From: CALAED01 sp036378315
GTDB taxonomy: Bacteria; Actinomycetota; Actinomycetes; Streptosporangiales; Streptosporangiaceae
Length of the DNA stretch: 64,000 bases
Reading direction: 5' to 3'
NCBI GenBank assembly: GCA_036378315.1
Contig: DASUWU010000116.1
Span: 5,600-69,599, forward strand
The position numbers were made by a program, and so were the translations under genes. How positions within the stretch are numbered: the first letter of the stretch is position 1; every line of letters begins with the position of its first letter. The notes under the pieces are model-generated. The model worked only from the letters and a program-made list of their open reading frames with translations. It was not told the DNA's origin and searched no databases. Below, piece after piece: positions 34,009-41,731 of the stretch.

Positions 34009-34731
34009 ATGGAAAATCCGAGCCCGCCGGCTTTTCTGCCCACGCCGATATCGCGGTGGGACATATCTCGCCCCGCCGCGTATCCCCCGCTCGCGCCGCC
34101 TGAGCTGTCCGGGACCTACTGTCCCGTCCTCTTTTTCGACATCGCCGCGTTCGGCGACCCGAAACGCGACAACGACATCCAGATGTTCGCGCGTGACGGC
34201 CTTTATCAGATCCTCCGCAGGACCTTCGCCAGGATGGGCATCTCGCAGGTCCCGTACTACCGCCAGGACTACGGCGACGGCATCCTGGCCGTCCTGCCGC
34301 CCACCGCCGCCATCGACACCATCGCGAGCCTGCCCGCGTGGCTGCACCGCGAGATCCAGCGATACAACAAGTGCGCCAGCCAGGCCGCGCGCATCCAGCT
34401 GCGCGCCGTGCTGCACGTCGGCCCCATCTACTGGGACGACCACGGCGTTTGCGGTGACACCCTGACCCACGCCGCCCGGCTCATCGATGCCCAACCGATC
34501 AAGGACGAGCTGGCGGCGGCCGATGCCGACCTGGTGTTCGCCGTCTCCGAACCCGTGTACGGCGCGGTGATCAGGCACAGCCCGCAACCGGGCAACCTCG
34601 CCTACAGGCAGATCCGGGCCCGCGTCAAGGAGTCACAGGTCAACCCCTGGATCACCGTGGTGGGCGGCCGTGTCCCCGCGGCCGCGTCAGACCATCAGCC
34701 TCCCCTCACCGCGGTCCCGGACATGCCGTGA
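34009..34731 (+). CDS. Class III nucleotidyl cyclase-like protein, partly degenerate
   Basis: 240 residues with a strong AGGAGGT site before ATG 34009. FFDIAAFGDPKRDND matches the first metal-Asp strand, QDYGDGILAVLP the second, and LRAVLHVGPIYWDDHGVCGD with TLTHAARLIDA the cyclase core after it. The Asn of the usual VNxAAR is replaced by Thr, while the Arg is kept. The end LAYRQIRARVKESQVNPWI recalls a family of actinobacterial cyclase-like domains often joined to NTPase or repeat-containing signalling proteins. No membrane helix. It could make a cyclic nucleotide, bind one, or be an inactive scaffold. It is divergent from the coiled-coil/binding-protein unit. Confidence 0.7.
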   Translation: MENPSPPAFLPTPISRWDISRPAAYPPLAPPELSGTYCPVLFFDIAAFGDPKRDNDIQMFARDGLYQILRRTFARMGISQVPYYRQDYGDGILAVLPPTAAIDTIASLPAWLHREIQRYNKCASQAARIQLRAVLHVGPIYWDDHGVCGDTLTHAARLIDAQPIKDELAAADADLVFAVSEPVYGAVIRHSPQPGNLAYRQIRARVKESQVNPWITVVGGRVPAAASDHQPPLTAVPDMP

Positions 34732-35067
34732 TCCGGACATGCGGCACGCCCGTCCGTGCGCTGTCACGTCGATGTCGCGTCGAGCGTAGGCGCGGTGAAC
34801 CGGCCCGTTTGTGTCGCATGACTCCCACGCTTGGCCGTGAGCCATCCCGGAGCCGCGGTCTCCTTCTCCTGCGCGATCACCGGCCGGTCCTCGGGGGATC
34901 CACCAGCCGCAGCCCGTGGCGGATCACATCCTCGTACTCCCGCTGCGAAGCGATGAGTACCAAGTCGGCCTCGGACTCCTGCTGGGCTTGCTTTCAGATC
35001 CGTGGCCTGGACACGACCGCGCACGGGAGAAGAAGCTCGATGCGCGGGCGGGGCGTACGGTGACGTG
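34732..35067. other. Stretch without an intact gene
   Basis: 336 bases between the cyclase-like gene and the next plus-strand gene. It contains only a decayed minus-strand coding fragment (annotated separately). Confidence 0.4.
34877..35030 (-). pseudogene. Decayed antitoxin-like (Phd/YefM?) fragment
   Basis: Two minus-strand frames together give a plausible short protein. VQATDLKASPAGV (about 35010-34970) looks like the start of a Phd/YefM-type antitoxin, and ESEADLVLIASQREYEDVIR, ending at TGA 34877, resembles its C-terminal half. The two parts are in different frames with an in-frame stop between, so the gene is broken. No toxin partner was found. The family assignment is weak. Confidence 0.3.
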
Positions 35068-35799
35068 ATGAGGGTCTTCGACCTGATCGTCGGCGAACGG
35101 CGGTACGCGGCCGGCTTATTCGCCGGCCTGACCGACGATCAGCTGGCGCGGCCCAGCCTCTGCGAAGCCTGGACCATGCACGAGGTGGCCGCCCACCTGA
35201 CCACCTTTCTCCGGTTCGGGCAGGTCAAGCTGTACCTGGGCATCCTGGCCACCGCCGCGGACATCGACAGGGTCAACCTGTGGCTCACTCGCCGCGCGGC
35301 CCGGCGGCCCATCGGCGAGCTTGTCGAGATCCTGCGCGCCGGGGCCGCCGCGCGCACGACGATCCCGCGCTCCGGGTACGACCCGGTGCTGACCGACCTC
35401 GTCCTGCATGACCTGGACGTCCGGCGGCCGCTCGGCATCCAGCGGGAGAGCCGCGGCGAGGAGGCCCTGTGGGTGGCGTTCAACCACATGGCGAGGCAGC
35501 CGTCGCCCGGCTTCACCATGGGATCCAGGCTCCGTGACCTGCGTCTCGTCGCCGCCGACACCGGATGGACGTACGGGCGCGGGCCGCTCGTGCGGGGAGA
35601 CGTCGACGACCTTCTCCTCGCGATGGGCGGCCGGGCCGTCGCGCTCGACGCCCTCGATGGAGACGGCGTGCCGGTCCTGCGGCGCCGCCTGACGACCGCG
35701 ACGAGGAGCACGGCCGTACGGCGCGTCGCGACGGTGCTCGACGTGCTGGTGCACCCGCAGCCTCCCGAGCGCCGGTCACGGCAGGCGACCGGCTCGTGA
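35068..35799 (+). CDS. DinB-like maleylpyruvate-isomerase-family protein (mycothiol-dependent type)
   Basis: 243 residues. The N-terminal DinB/MDMPI helical bundle is seen in GERRYAAGLFAGLTDDQLAR, PSLCEAWTMHEVAAHLTTF and a later LTDLVLHDLDVRRPLG; the His residues would form the metal triad. The C-terminal part (about 165-220) resembles the SCP2-like MDMPI-C domain. Some members are mycothiol-dependent isomerases or thioltransferases, but most have no known substrate. ATG 35068. The stop overlaps the next gene (GTGA). Confidence 0.8.
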   Translation: MRVFDLIVGERRYAAGLFAGLTDDQLARPSLCEAWTMHEVAAHLTTFLRFGQVKLYLGILATAADIDRVNLWLTRRAARRPIGELVEILRAGAAARTTIPRSGYDPVLTDLVLHDLDVRRPLGIQRESRGEEALWVAFNHMARQPSPGFTMGSRLRDLRLVAADTGWTYGRGPLVRGDVDDLLLAMGGRAVALDALDGDGVPVLRRRLTTATRSTAVRRVATVLDVLVHPQPPERRSRQATGS

Positions 35800-36131
35800 C
35801 CGCTCACCACGACGCCGGCCAGGCGAATGGCGGCGGACCTGAGGACGTCCGGCATCCTCATTCCCTTGTCCACGGGCGGCTGCCGCCGCGGTTCGAACGG
35901 CGGACCGTTGTCATCGCCCCCGGCCGTACGCTCGCCTACGACGAGTCGGAGTGGCGCGACGCCATCGTCGTCGTCCACCGCGGGCAGGTCGAGCTGCGCG
36001 CCGGCGGCGATGGCCGGCGGCGTTTCGGGCGCGGCGACATCCTGTGGCTGGACGGCCTGTCGATCCGCGGTCTGCACAACCCGGGCACGGAACCGGCCGT
36101 CCTGGTGGCGGTGTCCCGCCTGATCCGCTGA
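35796..36131 (+). CDS. Small cupin-domain protein
   Basis: 111 residues starting at GTG 35796, overlapping the previous stop (35797-35799). Core RTVVIAPGRTLAYDESEW, then DAIVVVHRGQVELRAGGDGR, FGRGDILWLDGLSI, and HNPGTEPAVLVAVSR fit a single cupin barrel, the second motif being the clearest. Few His residues are present at the metal site, so it may bind no metal. It is coupled to the DinB-like gene and probably acts on the same small molecule. Confidence 0.75.
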   Translation: MTAHHDAGQANGGGPEDVRHPHSLVHGRLPPRFERRTVVIAPGRTLAYDESEWRDAIVVVHRGQVELRAGGDGRRRFGRGDILWLDGLSIRGLHNPGTEPAVLVAVSRLIR

Positions 36132-36275
36132 GCACAGATCGGCATCCGGCGCTCACCGGGCACAACAACGGACGTGGGCGCACCGCGGGACGACATCCAC
36201 GGCGACAGGGGGCGGCCCTCGGCGCAATCCCCATATTATCTGTCTACATTGTTGGGTTTCCATCCTGGAGGCGCG

Positions 36276-37190
36276 ATGGGGCTGCCTGACTTCCTGGTCA
36301 TCGGCGCGCCCAAGGCGGGGACGACGGCCCTGCACGCCGGGCTGAACCGCCACCCCGACCTGTTCATGTCGCCCGTCAAAGAACCCAAGTTCTTCCTCAC
36401 CGACGGGCCGCCGCCGGCCCGCGGCGGCCCGGGGGACGCGCAGACCTATCGCGAGCACATCTGGCGGCGGGCCGACTACGAAGCGCTCTTCGACGGTGCC
36501 GGCGACGGCCGCCCGCGCGGTGAGAGCACGCCGTTCTATCTGCACGACGCCGCCGCTCAGCGCCGCATCAAGGACCTCATCCCGCACGCCCGGCTGATCG
36601 CCGTCCTGCGGGATCCCGTGGAGCGGGCGCATTCCAACTGGGCGCACCTGTGGTCGGCGGGCCTTGAGCCGATCGGCGACCCGGTCGCGGCGTGCGCTGC
36701 GGAACCGGAGCGGATCGCGGCCGGCTGGGCCGCCTTCTGGCGGTACGTCGAGCTGGGCAGGTACGGGGAGCAGCTGCGGCGGCTGTACGAGCTGTTCCCG
36801 CGCGACCAGGTCCTGGTGCTGCACTACCGGCAGCTCCAGTACGACGCCGCGGCCACCCTCGACCGCATCTGCGACTTCCTGGGCGTACGGACCGGGCTGA
36901 TCGACACGATCCCGCGGGAGAACGTCACCACGCACGTCGCCGACTCGCCCGGCGCGCGGGCGCTCCAGCGGGTGCTGCGCGCCGGGGCGGTGATCGGTCA
37001 GTACGCGCCCTCGTCGGTCCGCGCGGTGACGCGCCGGCCGCTCCTCGCCGTGCTGCAGCGGGAACGACGGCCACGCCAACCGCTCACCTGTGAGGAGCGC
37101 GAGCGACTGCTTCCGTACTTCGCCGACGACATCGCGCTGCTGCAGGAAGTCACCGGCAACGACTACTCCCGCTGGCTCAAGCCTGGTTGA
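36276..37190 (+). CDS. PAPS-dependent sulfotransferase
   Basis: 304 residues, cytosolic. The 5'-phosphosulfate loop is FLVIGAPKAGTTALHAGL (about 6-23). The 3'-phosphate site is LIAVLRDPVERAHSNWAHLW (Arg and Ser of the family). The C-terminal LTCEERERLLPYFADDIALL and NDYSRWL match bacterial sulfotransferase ends. It transfers sulfate to a hydroxyl of a carbohydrate, lipid or natural product, acceptor unknown. ATG 36276 has CTGGAGG upstream. The last 14 bases overlap the convergent glycosidase-like gene. Confidence 0.88.
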   Translation: MGLPDFLVIGAPKAGTTALHAGLNRHPDLFMSPVKEPKFFLTDGPPPARGGPGDAQTYREHIWRRADYEALFDGAGDGRPRGESTPFYLHDAAAQRRIKDLIPHARLIAVLRDPVERAHSNWAHLWSAGLEPIGDPVAACAAEPERIAAGWAAFWRYVELGRYGEQLRRLYELFPRDQVLVLHYRQLQYDAAATLDRICDFLGVRTGLIDTIPRENVTTHVADSPGARALQRVLRAGAVIGQYAPSSVRAVTRRPLLAVLQRERRPRQPLTCEERERLLPYFADDIALLQEVTGNDYSRWLKPG

Positions 37191-38103
37191 GGCCGGGCGC
37201 CGGGTGGAACTCGGTGCGCAGCTCGTGCCCGCCGTCGGCCGTGGCCGCCTCGTAGTACAGCCGCCAACCGGCGCCAGGCACGGGCACCACGCACAGGTAG
37301 CGCAGCCCGCCGCGGCCGTACGGTGACGCGGCGGCCGGCTGGTCGCCCACCGGCAGCAGCATCCCGAACCCCTCGCCGACGGCCAGGCCGGTGCGCTCCT
37401 CGAAGTTCTCCGCCGCGCTGGCCCGGCCGTCGTAGTACGCGAACGTCCGGCCCTTGTACGGCACCACGGCGGAGACCCGTACGCCCCTGGCGTCCCAGTG
37501 GCCGGGGCGGCCGGTCAGCACGGTGCCGTGCCAGGTCCACTCGAGGCCGTCGGCGCTGGTGGCGTAGTCGGTCGCCATCTGGTCGGCCGCGTCGGGATCG
37601 GCCAACGGATGGCAGGACGCCCACAGATGCCACTTGCCGTCGTGCTTGAGGATCACCGGGTCCTTGACCCCGACGCTCTCGCTGCCCGGCAGCACGACGT
37701 TGGTGCCGACCGGGTCGAAGGACAGCGGGTCGGCCGCCTCGAGCACCTCCACACGCCAGTGCTTCGTCCCCGTCGTGGCGCAGCTGACGTACAGCCGGAA
37801 CCTGCCGTCCTCCGTGGTGACCAGCGCGGGGCGCTCGAGCGACTCGGCGGCCAGTTGCTCCTTGCCGATGACCGTCAGCGTCTCGAACCGCTCGCCGTCC
37901 GCCGACCTGGCGACGACCACGGCGTAGCCGCGACCCTGACCGATCGGGCGGCGCAACCGGTACGCCAGGTAGGTCACCCCGTCGACCATGCACGCGCTGG
38001 GCGCGCCGGCCCAGTATCCGGGACCGCTGCCCGGAGGGGGGACGGCCGGACGGGACCGCTCGAATTGGGGGGCGGGAAACGGCGGCGTCACGAAGATCTC
38101 CAT
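37177..38103 (-). CDS. Five-bladed beta-propeller glycosidase-like protein (GH43/GH32 clan type)
   Basis: 308 residues with no signal peptide. Repeated blade motifs: APSACMVDGVTYLAYRL, SLERPALVTTEDGRFRLYVS, GVKDPVILKHDGKWHLWAS, GTVLTGRPGHWDARGVRV, YKGRTFAYYDGRASAAENFE. This is the layout of GH43/32/62/68 or GH130 enzymes with acidic residues at blade starts, but no family-specific catalytic trio can be fixed by eye. Cytosolic location suggests work on an imported oligosaccharide or nucleotide sugar. Convergent with the sulfotransferase and overlapping it. Confidence 0.7.
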   Translation of the reverse strand: MEIFVTPPFPAPQFERSRPAVPPPGSGPGYWAGAPSACMVDGVTYLAYRLRRPIGQGRGYAVVVARSADGERFETLTVIGKEQLAAESLERPALVTTEDGRFRLYVSCATTGTKHWRVEVLEAADPLSFDPVGTNVVLPGSESVGVKDPVILKHDGKWHLWASCHPLADPDAADQMATDYATSADGLEWTWHGTVLTGRPGHWDARGVRVSAVVPYKGRTFAYYDGRASAAENFEERTGLAVGEGFGMLLPVGDQPAAASPYGRGGLRYLCVVPVPGAGWRLYYEAATADGGHELRTEFHPAPGLNQA

Positions 38104-38207
38104 CTACACGTAGGAACAGGAACCACGGAGGTGGTGAGGCGCAGCCTAAGCCCGGGAGCGCACGGTTGAGTAGCCCGTCCGGCCGGAGAAACCGCAGCTC
38201 GCGCGGG

Positions 38208-39926
38208 TTACGGCTTGTGGCCGACTCCGACGAGCATGTGCGCGGTCGCCGGGTCCTGGATGTGGCCGGCGGCCGCCTCCGGGCGCCACTGCGGCGCGTA
38301 GACCACACCCGGATCGACCAGTTCGAGGCCGGTGAAGAAGCGCTGCACCTCGGCGCGGACGCGCGGGTTCAACGGTGCACTGGCCTGCCGGTAGACCGCG
38401 GCGACCATGCTGCCCTCGCGGGGGCGCGGTTCGGCGGTGGCGTGGGAGATGGCCAGATAGCTCCCCGGCGTCATCACGTCCCTGAACCGGGCCACGATGC
38501 CGCACGGGTCCGCGGTGTCGGCGATGAAGTGGAGCACGCCCACCATGAGGACGGCCACGGGCTCGCTGAAGTCGATGAAGTCCCGCAGCTCGGGATGGCC
38601 GAGGATGTTGTCCGGATCCCGCAGGTCGGCCTCGACGATGGTGGCCGTTTCGACGTTGTGCAGCAGCGCCTGCGCGTGGACGCGGATGACCGGGTCGTTG
38701 TCGACGTAGACGACCCGGGCGGCCGGGTCCACCTGGTGGGCCACCTCGTGCACGTTGGCCCGCGTCGGCAGCCCGGCGCCGAGGTCGATGAACTGCCGGA
38801 CGCCCGCGCGGGCCAGAAACCGTACGGCGCGACCCAGGAACTGCCGGTTGAGCCGGGCTCCCGAACGAGCCTCGGGGATGATGGCGAGGATCCGCTCAGC
38901 GGCCTCCCGGTCGGCGGCGAAGTTGTCCTTGCCACCCAGGAAGTAGTCGTAGATGCGGGCCACGTTCGGCCTGGCCACGTCGAGTTCTGTAGGCGTCGGT
39001 TCCGGCGCCGACCCGCCCGTCACCGACCCGCCGCCCGCCCACTTCACCGACGGCCCGGACCCGTACGCCCCGCCCGCCGTGGACTCCCCGTCGACGTGCT
39101 CGTCGGGCGGCGGCACCCAGGCGGTCTCGTCGCCTCTCAGCCGGGCGAGGATCTGGTGCGCGGCCGGCCGCCGCCGCGGTTCCTTGTCCAGGCACGCCGC
39201 CACCATGTCGCGGAGCAGGCCGGTCAGCCGGCCGAGGTCGGGTTCCTGGTACAGGATGCGGTTGATCACCGCGGGTACGTGGCCGCTGCCGAAGGGGGCG
39301 ACCCCGTTGGCGGCGAACGCGACCGTACATCCCCACCCGAACACGTCCACCTTCGAGCCCAGCCGTTCGCGGGAGAACTGTTCGGGCGCCATGTACGGCG
39401 GGGTGCCGAGCATCTGGCTGTTGGACGAGTCGGCGGTGTCCACCAGGTGCGCGATGCCGAAGTCGATCACTCGTGGCCCGCCGGGGCCGAGCAGGACGTT
39501 GCTCGGCTTGAAGTCCCGGTGCACCACGCCTGCCTTGCGGAACGCCACGAGGGCGGACGCCATCGCCACCGCCAGCTGGAACAGCCGCTCGTCCTGCCAC
39601 GGCCCCCACAGCCGGATCGAGTTCTGCAGCGACGAGCCCTTGATGTACTCGCTGGCGATGTACGCCACATCGCCGGCGACCCCGGCGTCGATGATGCGCG
39701 CCGTGTACTTCGAGTCGACCCTGCGGGCGGCCTCCAGCTCGCGGGAGAACCGCCGGTACGCCCGCTCGTCCTCGAGCAGCTCGGCGCGCAGCACTTTCAT
39801 CGCGACATGCGCGCCGGCCGCGTCGCTCGCCAGGTAGACGACGCCCTGCCCGCCCTCGCCCAGACGGGCGATCAACTTGTAGCCGGCCACGTGCGACGGA
39901 TCGGTAGACCGCAGCGGACGAGGCAT
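38208..39926 (-). CDS. Ser/Thr protein kinase fused to SAV2177/DUF574 methyltransferase
   Basis: 572 residues with no membrane helix. Residues about 15-265 are a full Hanks-type kinase: Gly loop LGEGGQGVV (22-30), Lys44, HRDFKPSN (136-143), DFG (155-157) and APE (180-182). A 40-residue Gly/Pro linker follows, then a complete DUF574 methyltransferase (from about 300: ARIYDYFLGGKDNFAADREA, FIDLGAGLPTRANVHEVAHQ, VVYVDNDPVI, to the end). All kinase catalytic residues are in place. Such methyltransferases are normally stand-alone, as at 4133-4984. The kinase may control the methyltransferase or modify the same target. ATG 39926 lies behind GGGGAG. Confidence 0.9.
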   Translation of the reverse strand: MPRPLRSTDPSHVAGYKLIARLGEGGQGVVYLASDAAGAHVAMKVLRAELLEDERAYRRFSRELEAARRVDSKYTARIIDAGVAGDVAYIASEYIKGSSLQNSIRLWGPWQDERLFQLAVAMASALVAFRKAGVVHRDFKPSNVLLGPGGPRVIDFGIAHLVDTADSSNSQMLGTPPYMAPEQFSRERLGSKVDVFGWGCTVAFAANGVAPFGSGHVPAVINRILYQEPDLGRLTGLLRDMVAACLDKEPRRRPAAHQILARLRGDETAWVPPPDEHVDGESTAGGAYGSGPSVKWAGGGSVTGGSAPEPTPTELDVARPNVARIYDYFLGGKDNFAADREAAERILAIIPEARSGARLNRQFLGRAVRFLARAGVRQFIDLGAGLPTRANVHEVAHQVDPAARVVYVDNDPVIRVHAQALLHNVETATIVEADLRDPDNILGHPELRDFIDFSEPVAVLMVGVLHFIADTADPCGIVARFRDVMTPGSYLAISHATAEPRPREGSMVAAVYRQASAPLNPRVRAEVQRFFTGLELVDPGVVYAPQWRPEAAAGHIQDPATAHMLVGVGHKP

Positions 39927-39973
39927 GGCCGCATCAACTCCCCAGCAACCCGCCAACACCTCTGAACGAGGCA

Positions 39974-39997
39974 CACGCCAGCTTTTCATCTGGCGTG
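39974..39997. promoter_or_regulatory. Inverted repeat upstream of the kinase-methyltransferase gene
   Basis: CACGCCAG-cttttcat-CTGGCGTG: perfect 8-base arms, 48 bases upstream of the start codon. It is either a regulator site or a leader hairpin. Confidence 0.5.
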
Positions 39998-40125
39998 CCT
40001 TGGTGAACATGGATTGGCCGCACAGGTCGCCTGATGGCGACATCCGGCCTTGACCAGGCACGGGGTGTGAACTTGACATGCGGAAGAGGTCCGGTTGGGA
40101 CAATTTCCTCTCTGTTCGATCGCAG

Positions 40126-40150
40126 CTTCGTAGGATATTTACCTACGAAG
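40126..40150. promoter_or_regulatory. 25-bp palindromic operator upstream of the GH3 gene
   Basis: CTTCGTAGG-atattta-CCTACGAAG: perfect 9-base arms 16 bases before the ATG. The AT-rich centre could contain or overlap the -10 region, a standard repressor position. TTGACA occurs at 40073-40078 but is too far for the same promoter. Confidence 0.6.
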
Positions 40151-40166
40151 CGTCCCGAGGAGAGAC

Positions 40167-41294
40167 ATGTCCAGACACCCCGCTGCTGCTTCGTTCCCCC
40201 GGATCACCCGCCGCGACGTGATGCGCACCGGCGCCGCCGCGGCGGCCGTCGCGGCCCTCGGCCTCCCGGGCCGGGCGCTGGCCGCCACCCTGACGCCCCT
40301 CCAGCAGGCCGGGCAGCGAGTGATCTTCTCCTACTCCGGGCCGACCGTGCCGCAGAGCCTCCTGGACGAGCTCGCCGCCGGGCGCGCGGGCGGTGTGATC
40401 TTCTTCGGCGACAACATCTCCGGCCTCAATCAGATCGACTCGGCCGCCCAGCAACTGCGCGCCGCGGCCCGCGGCGGTCCGGTGGCCGCGCCGCCCCTGC
40501 TGATGACCGACCAGGAGGGCGGCGAGGTACGGCGGCTGCCGGGGGAGCCGACGCTGTCGGAAAAGGAGATCGGCGAGTCCTCCGACCCGGTCGCCGCGGC
40601 CACGGACGCGGGCACCGGTGCCGGGCAGTTGCTCGCCGGCGTCGGCATGAACGTCAACCTGGCGCCCGTCCTCGACGTCTACCGCACCCCGGGCGACTTC
40701 GAGGACCAGTTCGAGCGCTCCTACAGCACCGATCCCGCCGTCTGCGGCCGGCTGGGCGGCGCGTTCATCACCGCCCAGCGGCGTACGGGCGTCGCCGCCA
40801 CGGCCAAGCACTTCCCCGGCCTCGGCGCGGCCGGCGCGAGCCAGAACACCGACCTGCGGCCGGTCACCCTCAACCTCTCCCGCGCCACCATCCGCTCGGT
40901 CGACGAGGCGCCCTACACCTCGGCGATCTCCGCGGGCGTCAAGCTGGTCATGGCCTCGTGGGCGCTCTATCCCGCGCTCGACTCCCGGCTGCCCGCCGGC
41001 CTGTCACCCACGATCATCCAGCAGGAGCTGCGCGGCCGGCTCGGCTTCCTCGGCGTGACCATCACCGACGCGCTGAGCGCGGGCGCCCTGACGAACTTCG
41101 GCACCGTCCCGCAGCGCGCAGTCGCCGCCGCCAAGGCCGGCATGGACCTGATGCTGGTCTCCGCGCAGGACGTCACCCAGGCCCGCTCCGTCGTCACGGC
41201 CCTGGCGGACGCCCTGCGGAGCGGCGCCCTCGACCAGCCGACCTTCACCGCCTCCGTCAACCGCGTCCTCACCCTCCGCGCCATGCTCCCGTAA
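40167..41294 (+). CDS. Exported GH3 N-terminal domain protein (NagZ-like)
   Basis: 375 residues. A Tat-type signal (ITRRDVMRTGAAAAAVAALG, mature from about 40) is followed by one GH3 TIM barrel: AGGVIFFGDNI, PPLLMTDQEGGEVRRLPG (substrate Asp), MNVNLAPVLDV, TAKHFPGLGAAGASQNTD and GVTITDALSAGAL with the nucleophile Asp. NagZ-type enzymes have KHFPGHG, whose His is the unusual acid/base; here the His is Leu. It therefore may use another acid/base or not be a standard beta-N-acetylglucosaminidase. GAGGAGAG precedes ATG 40167. It probably acts on wall or host glycans outside the membrane. Confidence 0.87.
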   Translation: MSRHPAAASFPRITRRDVMRTGAAAAAVAALGLPGRALAATLTPLQQAGQRVIFSYSGPTVPQSLLDELAAGRAGGVIFFGDNISGLNQIDSAAQQLRAAARGGPVAAPPLLMTDQEGGEVRRLPGEPTLSEKEIGESSDPVAAATDAGTGAGQLLAGVGMNVNLAPVLDVYRTPGDFEDQFERSYSTDPAVCGRLGGAFITAQRRTGVAATAKHFPGLGAAGASQNTDLRPVTLNLSRATIRSVDEAPYTSAISAGVKLVMASWALYPALDSRLPAGLSPTIIQQELRGRLGFLGVTITDALSAGALTNFGTVPQRAVAAAKAGMDLMLVSAQDVTQARSVVTALADALRSGALDQPTFTASVNRVLTLRAMLP

Positions 41295-41365
41295 GTCTTG
41301 CCGGCACCCGAGCCGCATCAGGCAGTTCAGCTACGACGTAGGGCCGGGACGGGACGGCGAAAACA

Positions 41366-41731
41366 TCACCTTGGTGGATAGGCCAGCCTCACCCGTCGCA
41401 ACCGGTGTGCCGCATGGACGGCGACGACGAATGGGCCATGGTCGCGTTGCGCCAGTTCGACGATTTCGGTCTCTCTTCGCAGATACCAGCCGATCATCTT
41501 CGTGGCCGTTAACTGAGCATTCGCAAGGCCGAACACCCGGGCGGACGTCATGTAGACAACCTGTGCTTCGAGCGGATTACTCGCGATCTTTAGGTCTTTG
41601 CACAAGATGACGTCCCCGTTCTCCAACCGCCATCCGGCACGGCGGAGTGCCTCGGGAAGGATCTTGGATCCAAGTCCACGATCAAGAAAGAAGCGCAGCC
41701 CTGCTGATCGGGCCTCTCCCGCCACCGTCAA
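41366..41731 (-). CDS. PIN-like (VapC45-type) toxin with internal deletion
   Basis: 121 residues. It begins GLRFFLDRGLGSKILPEALR followed by RAGWRLE, the normal N-terminal strand-helix of the actinobacterial PIN-like toxin family. It then jumps directly to GDVILCKDLKIASNPLEAQV. The 25-30 residues that usually lie between (with conserved acidic residues) are missing without frame loss. The rest (VVYMTSARVFGLANAQLTAT to HAAHRLRRVRLAYP) is intact. The nuclease site is therefore probably broken. It starts at TTG 41731 (TTGA overlap with the antitoxin stop) or GTG 41725. Confidence 0.75.
   Translation of the reverse strand: MTVAGEARSAGLRFFLDRGLGSKILPEALRRAGWRLENGDVILCKDLKIASNPLEAQVVYMTSARVFGLANAQLTATKMIGWYLRRETEIVELAQRDHGPFVVAVHAAHRLRRVRLAYPPR

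Noticed and set aside
34728..35063. Plus-strand frame of 111 codons after the cyclase-like gene
   Set aside because: Reads antisense to the decayed minus-strand fragment and shows no coding bias.
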